Shown: positions 23,331-31,943 of the stretch, one piece after another
How the letters are laid out: each line of letters begins with the position of its first letter
Position numbering within the stretch: the stretch's first letter is position 1
Assembly: GCA_012514535.1 (NCBI GenBank)
Contig: JAAZAA010000010.1
Coordinates: 1-35,278, forward strand
DNA length: 35,278 nucleotides
Source of the DNA: Myxococcales bacterium
Lineage (GTDB): Bacteria; Myxococcota_A; Polyangia; Polyangiales; Polyangiaceae
Direction: 5' to 3'
Program-made: the position numbers and the translations under genes
The notes under the pieces: model-generated
Told to the model about the DNA's origin: nothing
Databases searched by the model: none
Seen by the model: the letters and a program-made list of their open reading frames with translations, nothing else

Positions 23331-24812
23331 CTAGCCCTCTCGAATGAGCGGCTCTCGCGCGCCCCAGGGACGGGGCGGGATGCTCGACAGGGACCCGGCG
23401 CCGACGTCGATGGGCAGGGAGATGGAGAAGCTCGCGCCCTCTCCCAGCGTGCTCTCCACCCGGACCGTCCCCCCGTGCATCTGCACCAGGCGCCGCGTGA
23501 TCGCGAGGCCCAAGCCGGTCCCGCTGCGCTGGGCGGTGGGGCCGCCGGTCTGCTGGTACTCGTGGAAGATGCGCTCGAGGGCCTCGGCGGGGATGCCGGG
23601 GCCCGTGTCGGAGACGACCACGCGCACGTCCTCGGTGTCCTGGGAGACGGTGACGCGGACGTAGCCGTCCGTGGTGAACTTGACGGCGTTGCCGACGACG
23701 TTGCTCAGGATCTGCCGTACGCGTCGGGCGTCCACGTGCGCCAGGGCCGGCGCCTCGGGGACCTCCAGCAGGATGGGCAGCCCCTTCTGCTCCGCGGTGA
23801 CGCGGGCCTCGGCGACGACGTCCCGGGCGATGCTGGCGACGTCCGCCAGCTCGCGGCTGAGGCGCAGCTCGCCCGACTCGATGGCGCTCAGGGCGAGGAT
23901 GTCGTCGATGAGGGAGCGCAGGTGCTCACCGCTCGTGCGCACGATGGTCAGGTTCTCGCGGGCCTCCTCCGAGAGCGGGCCGTCCACCTCCGCCAGGAGC
24001 ACGTCGGCGAAGCCGAGGATCGCGTTGAGGGGCGTGCGCAGCTCGTGGCTGAGGGCAGCGAGGAAGTCGCTGCGATCCCGATCGAAGGCGGTCGCGCCCG
24101 ACAGATCCTGCCGGTAAGCGCGCTCGGCCGCCTTGAAGCGCTCGAGCAGGACGTTGAAGGAGGCGGTGAGCTGCCCCACCTGGTCGATGGTGCGCACGGG
24201 GATCGGCTCTCCCTCCGGAGCACGCTCTTCCTTGGCCATCTCCACGATCCGGGTGCGCACGAACATGACGTCCCCGTGGACGTCGCGCGCGAGCGCCCAG
24301 GCCACGAAGGCCGCGGCGGCGATCAGGAGCGCCGCGAAGGTGGCCACGGAGGTCGCCAGGGAGCTCGAGGCGAAGGGGACCTCCGGCGCGCCGACGAGGG
24401 CGACGGCGAGCCGTTCGCCCCCCGCGAAGGGCGCCGCTGAGAAATGGGTGAGGCCCAGCTCCGTCTCCAGGGTGCCGGTGGTCTCTTCGACGAAGCGCCG
24501 GGCCAGCGCCGCGTCGACGGTCGCCAGGGAGCTCTCGAGGACGGCGGCGGTCTCCACCTCCAAGACGAGGAACTCGGCCCCGGCGCGCCGGGCGCTCTGT
24601 TGAACGAAGGGGCCGTGGTGCTCACTCGTGATCGCGTCCAGGCGCGCGGCGCAGGTGACCGCCAGGAGCTCGCTGCGGAGGTGGGCCGCGTCCTCTCGCT
24701 GAGAGCGGAGCTCGCGCACCCCCAGCGCGGCCACGGCCGCCGCGACCGCGACGCCGAGGAGCACGACGACGAGCGGAGCGACGATCTGGAAGGGGACGGC
24801 CGAACGCGCCAC
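23331..24812 (-). CDS. membrane sensor histidine kinase
   Basis: A 493-residue inner-membrane kinase. TM1 is at 9-32, an extracytoplasmic sensor of about 120 residues follows, and TM2 is at about 154-176. A HAMP-like linker comes next (VRTRIVEMAKEE, TIDQVGQLTASFNVLLERF). The HisKA box ALSHELRTPLNAILGF has phospho-accepting His256. The ATPase domain shows the N-box NVVGNAVKFT, G1 SDTGPGIP and G2 GTGLGLAI. All catalytic boxes are intact. No response regulator gene lies in the window, so the partner is elsewhere. The start is GTG at 24812, 1 nt after the stop of the acetyltransferase gene, so it is the third gene of a tightly packed operon with that gene and a Ser/Thr kinase. The ligand of the sensor part is unknown. 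Confidence 0.93.
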   Translation of the reverse strand: MARSAVPFQIVAPLVVVLLGVAVAAAVAALGVRELRSQREDAAHLRSELLAVTCAARLDAITSEHHGPFVQQSARRAGAEFLVLEVETAAVLESSLATVDAALARRFVEETTGTLETELGLTHFSAAPFAGGERLAVALVGAPEVPFASSSLATSVATFAALLIAAAAFVAWALARDVHGDVMFVRTRIVEMAKEERAPEGEPIPVRTIDQVGQLTASFNVLLERFKAAERAYRQDLSGATAFDRDRSDFLAALSHELRTPLNAILGFADVLLAEVDGPLSEEARENLTIVRTSGEHLRSLIDDILALSAIESGELRLSRELADVASIARDVVAEARVTAEQKGLPILLEVPEAPALAHVDARRVRQILSNVVGNAVKFTTDGYVRVTVSQDTEDVRVVVSDTGPGIPAEALERIFHEYQQTGGPTAQRSGTGLGLAITRRLVQMHGGTVRVESTLGEGASFSISLPIDVGAGSLSSIPPRPWGAREPLIREG

Positions 24813-24813
24813 G

Positions 24814-25437
24814 TCAGCTCGAGACTTCGTCGGTGGACAGCCGCGCGAACAGGGCGTGATCCAGCCAGCGGGAGGCGACGTACTCCGCCTGGCGCGCCAC
24901 CCCCTCGAAGCGGAACCCCAGCCGCTGGATCACCCGCAGGCTCGGGTAGTTGTCCGTGGCCGCCGCGCAGCGGATGCGGTGGACGTTCATGCGCTCGAAG
25001 GCGAAGCGCACGGCCTCTGCCGCCGCCTCCGCCATGAGGCCGCGACCGGTCGCGTCCCGACGTAGCCAGTAGCCGAGCTCACAGCTGCGGTGCAGGTGCA
25101 CGCAGGAGTCGAGGCCGACGACGCCCAACAGCGCGCGCGTCGTCTTGTCCCGCACGGCGAGGCGCACCGCCCGCCCGTTGTCCCAGTCCTTCTCGCAGGC
25201 GTCCGCGTAACGGTCGCTCGCTTCGGGGGTGTTGTTGAAGGGGACCCAGGGCAGCCAACGCTCCAGGTGCCAGCGCGACTCATCGATGACGTCCCAGAGC
25301 TCGGCGCTGTCCGGGCGCTCGACGGGGACGAGCACGGTGCGGGCCGTCTCCAGAGGGTGCCGGCGCAGGGACAGGCGTGAGGGGATCGTCAGCGACGTCG
25401 CGGGGCGCGGGCTGGATGCCAGCGGAGAGCGACTCAT
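24814..25437 (-). CDS. GNAT-family N-acetyltransferase, RimJ/RimL type
   Basis: 207 residues. After a short polar tail comes a GNAT domain that transfers acetyl from acetyl-CoA: TARTVLVPVERPDSAELW, then LERWLPWVPF (a RimL-like segment). CELGYWLRRDATGRGLMAEA follows, containing the acetyl-CoA loop (R/Q-x-x-G-x-G/A, here RDATGRGLM). NVHRIRCAAATDNYPSLRVIQRLGFRFEG completes the fold. RimJ/RimL relatives acetylate protein N-termini or small molecules; the target here is unknown. The ATG at 25437 overlaps the stop of the upstream Ser/Thr kinase (ATGA), and its own stop is 1 nt from the histidine kinase start. The acetyltransferase is therefore made together with two kinases, which hints at a regulatory rather than housekeeping role (inference). 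A start at 25521 would overlap the kinase gene deeply and is rejected. Confidence 0.9.
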   Translation of the reverse strand: MSRSPLASSPRPATSLTIPSRLSLRRHPLETARTVLVPVERPDSAELWDVIDESRWHLERWLPWVPFNNTPEASDRYADACEKDWDNGRAVRLAVRDKTTRALLGVVGLDSCVHLHRSCELGYWLRRDATGRGLMAEAAAEAVRFAFERMNVHRIRCAAATDNYPSLRVIQRLGFRFEGVARQAEYVASRWLDHALFARLSTDEVSS

Positions 25438-28025
25438 CGCCGACCCGCCCCCTGACACGCCGCCCTCGCGACGAAGATCTCGAGGTGCCCCGCCTCGTAG
25501 TCCCGCCAGCCCACGATCCACTCACCGGGCGCGGTCCCCGCGGTCAGCGCCGGGCGTGGCTGAAAGCCGCTGACACGGCTGATGATGCTGCTCGGCCCGA
25601 CGCCGTCCCGGTGGATCGGCGCCAGGCGCAGGCGCGAGCCCGCGAAGTAGGCGACCATGCCGCGCGCTCCGGTGGAGCCCCCGGCGGTGGCAGGCACGGC
25701 CACCACCGTGGGGCGGATGGCTTCGGGGGCGAACTCGCGATGCCAGAGGGGCTCCTTCTTGTCGTGAGGCACGAAGGCCGCGAGAGCGCCCGCGCCCTCC
25801 TCGTCCCACACCAGGAGGCAGCCGTCGTCGCCGCACACGAGGTTCGGCTCGGAGTGGGGCCCGGGGCCGTGGACCTGCACGAGCTCGCCGGCGAAGACGT
25901 CCTGTCTGGGATGGGGCGTCACGCCGGAGGAGAGCTCCGGGGCGCTCAGGGGGACCCGCAGCAGCTGGATGTTCCCCTGGGCGGGGGTGGGGCTGTGGCG
26001 CAGCGCCACGAACAGCGTGTCACCGACGACCGTGGCCGAAGTGTGAGAGACGCCGCCCTTGGCGAAGGCGGTGAGCGCCACCATGTTCCCGAGGGGGTTG
26101 AGGTCCGCGTCGAGCCGGCGCACCACGATGTCCGAGACCGTGGCCTTGTTCTTGCGCTCACTCCAGAGGGCCACGAAGCCCCCGTCCTGCAGGGGCGCCA
26201 GGGTGGGGTAGTACTTGTCCTTGCGGGCCTCGGAGAGCAGCCGCGCGGGGCTGGCGATGCGGCCGTCGGCCTCGAGCCGCCGCACGTAGACGCCGGGCTC
26301 CTTGCCGCCGGACTCCCAGTAGATCAGCGCGAGATCGTCGCCCGCGGGGTGCAGCGCCGGGCTGATCGTGGAGCTCGACTCCGGGGTGATGTTGAGGGCC
26401 GGGGAGATCCGACGCATCGCGCGGTCGAGCATGGCCACGTAGGCGTGCCGCCGGCGGCCGTCCTGGTGCATGTCCGTCCAGGCCGCGAGGAGGGTGCCCT
26501 GGCTGATGACGAGCGCCGGGTAGGAGGCGGGATCCATCACCTCGAAGGGGCGCGGACGTCCCATGCCCACGAGGCGACAGTCTCCCGGAGGCTCCTCGAA
26601 GGCGGCCTCCGTGTGCGCGAGCAGCGATTGCCCGACGATCTTGCCGCCCTGGAGGTCGAGGGCCTCCTTGAGCTTGGCGATGGCGGGCTCGTGCTCCCCC
26701 GTGGAGAGCAGCCGCTGGGCCTCGTTGATGACCACCGCGTAGGGCGCGGTCTCCACGGGTTCCCGCTCCGCCTCGCTCGTCGCCGCGTGGGTCTCGGAGG
26801 TCAAGCCCGGCGGGTGCAGCACGTACAGCCAGACGGCGTAGCCGCCGAGCGCCACCGCGGCGGCGCCGAGCAACCAGGCGATCGCCGTCCCGGCGCCCTT
26901 GCGCGGGGGCGGAAGGGAGGTGGGCTGGACGCTCTGCGGCTCCTGGGAGGAGCCCGCGAAGGGAGCGTCTCCGAAGGCGGGGTTCAAGGGCTTCAGGGCG
27001 CCCGTTCCCGGCTCCGTGCTCCGGGGAGTCGCGTCCGTCCCCGCGCCGTGGAGCGCCGCGTCCGGCAAGGGGCGCCCCTCGACGAGCGCGTCGACGAGGT
27101 GCCCCTCGAGCTCGCTCGGGAGAGGAGAGCGCATGCGCTGCGCCTCGGGGCCGAGGGCGCGCAGGAGCGAGTCGATCAACGCCTGAGAGGTCTGGAAGCG
27201 GCGCGTCGGATCCCGATCGAGGGCACGTTGAAACCACTCATCGAAGCTAGGGGGCAGATCCGGTCGCAGCTTCGACGGGACGGGGATGGGGGCGCCGGCG
27301 ATCTGCGCCAGGATCATGGCGACGCCCTGCTCCACGTTCCACACGGTCTGCCCCGTGAGGCACTCGTAGATGATGCAGCCGAGGGCCCAGAGATCCGCCC
27401 GGTGATCCACTTCGCCCTGGCCCTTCGCTTGCTCGGGGCTCATGTACGCGGGCGTCCCGAACAAGGCGCCTTCCCGCGTCAGGCGGACGTTCTTCTCGTC
27501 GCTCGCCGTCTCGTAGAACTTGGCGAGCCCGAAATCGACGAGCTTGGCCAGGAGCTCGCCGTCCTCGTCGCGCGTGAGGAAGATGTTCTCGGGCTTGAGA
27601 TCCCGGTGGACGATGCCGGCCTCGTGCGCCTTCCTCAGACCTCGGGCCACCTGCGTCGCGATCTTGACCGTGCTCTCCACGGGCATCTGTCGCACGCGGG
27701 TCATGCGGTCGTAGAGGCTCTCCCCCTCGAGCAGCTCCATCACCAGGAACGGCCGGTCGTCGTACATGCCGACGTCGTAGACCTCGCAGATGAACGGGCT
27801 GCGGATGGCGGCGGCGGCGCGGGCCTCGCGCATGAACCGCTCCCGGACGACGTGGGAGGAGAGCAGCTCGTCCGCCAGGATCTTCACGGCGACCCGCTTG
27901 CCGATATCGACGTTCTCGGCCTCGTAGATCGCCGCCATTCCGCCCCGGCCAATTTCCTGGGTGATACGGAACTTCCCCTCGAGGACGGTACCGATGGGGA
28001 CCTTGGACCTGTTCTGCGAGGGCAT
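25434..28025 (-). CDS. membrane Ser/Thr protein kinase with propeller-like sensor
   Basis: An 863-residue PknB-type (Hanks) kinase. The cytoplasmic catalytic domain covers about residues 20-290: glycine loop IGRGGMAAIY, Lys48 in VAVKIL, HRDLKPEN (Asp142), DFG (164-166), and SPEQAKGQ in the APE position. A Pro-rich juxtamembrane linker precedes one TM helix (about 378-402). The extracytoplasmic part (403-863) has a short helical stretch (INEAQRLLSTGEHEPAIAKLKEAL, TPR-like). Repeated strands follow, ending in patterns such as LLAAWTD, LALIYWES, FVALWSE, IVVRRLDADLNPLG and LLVWDEE, which suggest a beta-propeller. Such kinases are typical of myxobacteria. The stop overlaps the acetyltransferase start. 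The first residues MPSQNRSKVPIGTVLEGKF put the domain right at the N-terminus, supporting the start at 28025. Confidence 0.93.
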   Translation of the reverse strand: MPSQNRSKVPIGTVLEGKFRITQEIGRGGMAAIYEAENVDIGKRVAVKILADELLSSHVVRERFMREARAAAAIRSPFICEVYDVGMYDDRPFLVMELLEGESLYDRMTRVRQMPVESTVKIATQVARGLRKAHEAGIVHRDLKPENIFLTRDEDGELLAKLVDFGLAKFYETASDEKNVRLTREGALFGTPAYMSPEQAKGQGEVDHRADLWALGCIIYECLTGQTVWNVEQGVAMILAQIAGAPIPVPSKLRPDLPPSFDEWFQRALDRDPTRRFQTSQALIDSLLRALGPEAQRMRSPLPSELEGHLVDALVEGRPLPDAALHGAGTDATPRSTEPGTGALKPLNPAFGDAPFAGSSQEPQSVQPTSLPPPRKGAGTAIAWLLGAAAVALGGYAVWLYVLHPPGLTSETHAATSEAEREPVETAPYAVVINEAQRLLSTGEHEPAIAKLKEALDLQGGKIVGQSLLAHTEAAFEEPPGDCRLVGMGRPRPFEVMDPASYPALVISQGTLLAAWTDMHQDGRRRHAYVAMLDRAMRRISPALNITPESSSTISPALHPAGDDLALIYWESGGKEPGVYVRRLEADGRIASPARLLSEARKDKYYPTLAPLQDGGFVALWSERKNKATVSDIVVRRLDADLNPLGNMVALTAFAKGGVSHTSATVVGDTLFVALRHSPTPAQGNIQLLRVPLSAPELSSGVTPHPRQDVFAGELVQVHGPGPHSEPNLVCGDDGCLLVWDEEGAGALAAFVPHDKKEPLWHREFAPEAIRPTVVAVPATAGGSTGARGMVAYFAGSRLRLAPIHRDGVGPSSIISRVSGFQPRPALTAGTAPGEWIVGWRDYEAGHLEIFVARAACQGAGRR

Positions 28026-28181
28026 GGACAGAGAAAGCGTGCCGGGGAACGTCTTGGAAAGTTACGGGAGGTTCTGGACTTACCGCCTCGAACGGGGAAG
28101 GGTCGAGCTCGACGGTGATTGGAGCCCAGACGTCGCCCTTTCGCCAGCCTCCAGAGGACCCTCCTCCAGGCTCTCGCCCCC

Positions 28182-28199
28182 GCTCGCCGGCTGGCGAGC
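28182..28199. other. 7-bp perfect hairpin upstream of kinase operon and glnB
   Basis: GCTCGCC and GGCGAGC pair around GGCT. It is about 160 bp upstream of the kinase start and 350 bp upstream of glnB. No T-run; the function is unclear. Confidence 0.4.
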
Positions 28200-28410
28200 C
28201 ATTCTCCGGGGCCAGGGGGCGAGTCGTGAGCACACTTGCCTACACTGGGTCACGCCACCCCAGGAGCAATCGATCCAAATCGTTGGGTCCCTGGGCCGTG
28301 AAGTGAATCGGAAACATTTAGGAAACAGCGAGCCAGGTACTCGATGGTGCGCCCCGGAGGCGCCGAGGCGCCCGAGGCCTCGAGGTGGGCGCTTGCGGCT
28401 CAGGAGCAGG

Positions 28411-28426
28411 TGGCACGCTACAGTCA
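28411..28426 (+). promoter_or_regulatory. possible degenerate sigma-54 promoter for glnB
   Basis: TGGCACG matches the sigma-54 -24 consensus exactly, but after the correct 4-bp spacer the -12 box reads AGTCA instead of TTGCA and lacks the key GC. It lies about 120 bp upstream of glnB, a gene classically under nitrogen control. Treat as a weak candidate. Confidence 0.25.
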
Positions 28427-28525
28427 TTCAACCGCCCCGAGACTTCGGGGACAGCAGAAAACGACCCCCTGGGACGGAATCGAAGGCCCCGGAGTGGGCC
28501 AAGCAACTTCCCCCGCGGGGGCTAG

Positions 28526-28885
<360 letters not shown>

Positions 28886-29273
28886 GGGGGCGCGCCGGGG
28901 GCTCCCGGAGGTCGAGGGGCCCCTCCGTGCGCAACGGCCTCGTTTCTTGATGGCGCCCCGACGGGCGACTCCAGGGCAGCGTCCGTGGGGGCGCTGCCCT
29001 GTCGCACGTCGAGTGGGTGGAGTGTGGGTGGAGCCAGGGGGGGAGGCGTCGTCCTCCGCTGGAGGTGGGCGCGTATCCGACACTCCGAGGGCGGGCCGTG
29101 TCTGTGATGGGCTCCGGTTCATCGGCGGTGAGTCGAGCGTGAGCCATTCCGCTACCTCGCTCTAGGTATTGCGAGTCGACTAACCGTAGACTCCTCCCCG
29201 CAGGTCGGTGGGCGCGTGCGGCGCTGGGCTTGCGAAAGGCAGCCCGAGAGCGGGCGCGGGAGATCGCTACGGA
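28886..29273 (+). promoter_or_regulatory. 388-bp glnB-glnA intergenic region
   Basis: No gene is seen. It contains a palindrome GAGGGGCCCCTC (28914-28925) and a perfect 10-bp stem: CAGGGCAGCG (28972-28981) pairs with CGCTGCCCTG (28992-29001). The stem has no T-run and could attenuate read-through from glnB. A separate glnA promoter probably lies in the last 150 bp, but no boxes could be assigned with confidence. Confidence 0.5.
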
Positions 29274-30686
29274 ATGGACGCGAAGCAAGCAATCGAGCTG
29301 GGCAAGAAGAGCGGGGCCGTCATGGTCGATTTGAAGTTCATCGACCTGCCCGGGAAGTGGCACCACACCACGGCTCCGTTCCACCGCTTGGAGGTAGAGA
29401 GCTTCGAGGAGGGCTTCGGGTTCGACGGCTCGTCGATCCGCGGCTTCCAGCCGATCAACGAGAGCGACATGCTGCTCATCCCGGATCCTGCCACCGCGCG
29501 CATGGATCCGTTCACGAAGCACCCGACGCTGTCCTTGCAGTGCACCGTGCGCGACACGATCACGCGGCAGAAGTACACGCGCGATCCCCGCCACGTGGCG
29601 GCCAAGGCGGAGGAGTACCTACGCAGCACCGGCATTGCGGACACCTGCTACTTCGGCCCCGAAGCGGAGTTCTTCGTGTTCGACGACGTGCGCTTCGACT
29701 GCGGGCCGAGCGGCTCCTTCTATTTCATCGACAGCGTCGAAGCGGACTGGAACTCGGGGCGCGACGAGCGCCCGAATCTCGGCCACAAGATCCGCCACAA
29801 GGAGGGCTACTTCCCGGTCCTGCCCCAGGACACCATGCACGATCTGCGCACGGAGATCTGCCTGGAGATGGAGCGCTGCGGGCTGGAGGTGGAGCTCAGC
29901 CACCACGAGGTCGCGACCGCCGGTCAGGGCGAGATCGACATGCGCTACGACTCGCTGCTGGCGATCGCCGACAAGCTGATGTGGTTCAAGTACATCGTGA
30001 AGAACGTCGCGGCTCGCTACGGCAAGAGCGCGACCTTCATGCCGAAGCCCATCGCCGGCGACAACGGCAACGGCATGCACTGCCACCAGTCCCTGTGGAA
30101 GGACGGCAAGCCCCTGTTCGCGGGGGACGGCTACGGCGGGCTCAGCGAGATGGCGCTCTGGTACGTCGGTGGCCTCCTGCGCCACGCGCCCGCGCTCGCG
30201 GCGCTGACCAACCCCACCACCAACAGCTACAAGCGCCTGGTCCCGGGCTTCGAGGCCCCCGTGAACCTCGCCTACTCCAGTCGCAATCGCTCGGCGGCGA
30301 TCCGCATCCCGACCTACTCGCAGGCGGCAAAGGGCAAGCGCCTCGAGGTGCGCTTCCCCGACCCCACCTGCAACCCCTACGTGGCATTCCCCGCCATGCT
30401 CATGGCGGGCCTCGACGGCATCAAGAACCGCATCGATCCGGGCGATCCCCTCGACAAGGATCTCTACAGCCTCAGCCCCGAGGAGCTGAAGGACGTCCCG
30501 AAGCTCCCCGTCTCCTTGGAGGACGCCCTGACGGCTCTGGAGCGTGATCACGAGTTCCTGCTGCAAGGAGACGTGTTCACCCGGGACGTCATCGAGACCT
30601 GGATCGAGTACAAGCGCGAGCACGAGATCGCCCGCCTGCGTCAGTACCCGGCGCCCATCGAGTACGAGATGTACTACGACATCTGA
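29274..30686 (+). CDS. glnA: glutamine synthetase, type I
   Basis: A 470-residue dodecameric enzyme that makes glutamine from glutamate, ammonia and ATP. Family motifs are visible: the N-terminal beta-grasp with [12 protein letters not shown], metal and glutamate site residues in [11 protein letters not shown], the catalytic-domain loop [29 protein letters not shown], and RSAAIRIP with [12 protein letters not shown]. The adenylylation tyrosine is kept: Tyr398 in [10 protein letters not shown], equivalent to Tyr397 of the E. coli enzyme. This makes it a GSI-beta type open to control by adenylyltransferase together with PII. The ATG at 29274 was chosen because it matches the usual N-terminus and has GGGAG about 10 nt upstream; a more upstream in-frame start would add a non-family tail. 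Confidence 0.98.
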   Translation: MDAKQAIELGKKSGAVMVDLKFIDLPGKWHHTTAPFHRLEVESFEEGFGFDGSSIRGFQPINESDMLLIPDPATARMDPFTKHPTLSLQCTVRDTITRQKYTRDPRHVAAKAEEYLRSTGIADTCYFGPEAEFFVFDDVRFDCGPSGSFYFIDSVEADWNSGRDERPNLGHKIRHKEGYFPVLPQDTMHDLRTEICLEMERCGLEVELSHHEVATAGQGEIDMRYDSLLAIADKLMWFKYIVKNVAARYGKSATFMPKPIAGDNGNGMHCHQSLWKDGKPLFAGDGYGGLSEMALWYVGGLLRHAPALAALTNPTTNSYKRLVPGFEAPVNLAYSSRNRSAAIRIPTYSQAAKGKRLEVRFPDPTCNPYVAFPAMLMAGLDGIKNRIDPGDPLDKDLYSLSPEELKDVPKLPVSLEDALTALERDHEFLLQGDVFTRDVIETWIEYKREHEIARLRQYPAPIEYEMYYDI

Positions 30687-30862
30687 CCTATCTCGCCGCG
30701 TGAAGGCTCCGCGGGGAATGGCGCGGGGCGTTCGGTTGCTTGCCGAGGCGACACGGGCCGCACCCCCCGCGGCCGTCCGCGCCCACTCCGGCCGCACGTC
30801 CGAAGTGGGTGTGGGGCACCGTCGCACCTTCCCTCGTTCAGGGAAGTGGTGCTGAAATCGTA

Positions 30863-30892
30863 GGATCCACGCGGGGCGGAGCCGCGGGATCC
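30863..30892 (+). repeat. interrupted inverted repeat upstream of the GGDEF gene
   Basis: GGATCC (30863-30868) pairs with GGATCC (30887-30892), and inside it CGCGG (30870-30874) pairs with CCGCG (30882-30886). The result is an 11-bp stem with one bulged base. It ends 18 nt before the GTG start at 30911, in the probable 5' leader. Confidence 0.5.
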
Positions 30893-30910
30893 GAAGAGTG
30901 AGAAGCGCAG

Positions 30911-31801
30911 GTGGCTAAGGACGACATTCTCGAGTCGACGGTGGAGATCACCGTGGCGCGCAGCGCGGACGGCCTCGTGCGCCCCGTGGGCGTGGATCGC
31001 AGCGCGCTGCTCGTGGTGCTCTCGGGAGGGCGGATCGGGCAACGGGCGGTGGTCGGAGAGGCGCCCGTGGTGATCGGTCGGGGCTCCGGGTGCTCCCTGA
31101 TGCTGCAGGGCGACTCCGTCAGTCGGCAGCATGCCCGCATCGAGTGGACGGGAGCGGGTCACGTGCTCACGGACATGCGCTCCACCAACGGATCGTTCGT
31201 GAACTATGAGCGGGTCACCCGGGGTCAGCTGCGGGACGGAGATCACATCCAGATCGGCAAGACGCTGATCAAGTACCTCGCTGGCGACAACCCCGAGGCG
31301 GCCTATCACGAGAACCTCGATCGTCTGGTGCGTCACGACGCCCTCACGGGCGCGCTGAACAAGGCGGCCTTCGAGGAGGAGCTGCGCGTCGCCTGCGGCA
31401 GCGACGGCGGGGTGAGCCTGGTGCTGTTCGATCTGGATCACTTCAAGGTGGTCAACGACGACCACGGGCACACCGCCGGCGACATGGTGCTGCGGGGGGT
31501 CGGCGCGCTTGCCCGAGGGATGGTGGACGACCGCTCCCGGTTCGCGCGCGTGGGCGGGGAGGAGTTCGCCGTCGTGGTGCCGGGCGCCTCCTTGAACGGA
31601 GCGTTCGAGCTGGCGGAGGGCCTGCGGCGCGCCGTGGCGAGGCAGAGCTTCGTGTTCGACGGCGTCCAGATCCCCGTGACGCTCAGCCTCGGGGTCTGCC
31701 AGCGGTTGCCCGGAGAGTCCGCCGCCGAGCTCTACGAGCGCACGGACCGCTCCCTGTACGCCGCGAAGCACGCGGGGCGAAACTGCGTGCGCGCGGGCTG
31801 A
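30911..31801 (+). CDS. FHA-GGDEF diguanylate cyclase
   Basis: 296 residues, soluble. An FHA phosphothreonine-binding domain (about 45-122) shows GRGSGCSLML, SRQHARIEW and STNGSFVN, with the Arg and Ser of the phospho-site in place. The GGDEF domain (about 140-295) has RHDALTGALNKAAF, VLFDLDHFKVVND, the active-site GGEEF (215-219) and YAAKHAGRN at the end. It should make cyclic di-GMP from two GTP. The stretch before GGEEF (DDRSRFARV) has no RxxD at the inhibitory-site position, so product feedback through the I-site is probably absent. The FHA domain suggests activation by a phosphorylated partner, and the membrane Ser/Thr kinase about 3 kb to the left is one candidate (inference). The start is a GTG; 224 bp separate it from glnA. 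Confidence 0.93.
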   Translation: MAKDDILESTVEITVARSADGLVRPVGVDRSALLVVLSGGRIGQRAVVGEAPVVIGRGSGCSLMLQGDSVSRQHARIEWTGAGHVLTDMRSTNGSFVNYERVTRGQLRDGDHIQIGKTLIKYLAGDNPEAAYHENLDRLVRHDALTGALNKAAFEEELRVACGSDGGVSLVLFDLDHFKVVNDDHGHTAGDMVLRGVGALARGMVDDRSRFARVGGEEFAVVVPGASLNGAFELAEGLRRAVARQSFVFDGVQIPVTLSLGVCQRLPGESAAELYERTDRSLYAAKHAGRNCVRAG

Positions 31802-31856
31802 GGCGTCCTCGCGCCCCACGGTGCGCGGGTGCGGGTGTCTCCCGGCGCTCTCCTTG

Positions 31857-31888
31857 AAAAGAAAAAGGCCCTCCGTCGGGGGAGGGCC
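31857..31888 (-). terminator. intrinsic terminator of metK
   Basis: Read on the minus strand, GGCCCTCC pairs with GGAGGGCC (31881-31888 and 31867-31874) around a 6-nt loop, followed by TTTTTCTTTT (complement of 31857-31866). It lies 56 bp after the metK stop and between two convergent genes. Confidence 0.93.
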
Positions 31889-31943
31889 CATGATCCGTGC
31901 GGAGGGGCCCCTGGAGGGCCCCGTCCGGAGGGGGCGGCTCGCT

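Noticed and set aside
25377-28118. A 913-codon open frame on the + strand opposite the Ser/Thr kinase gene
   Set aside because: It is a product of GC-biased third positions on the opposite strand. Its translation has no recognisable domain, whereas the minus-strand frame encodes a complete kinase.
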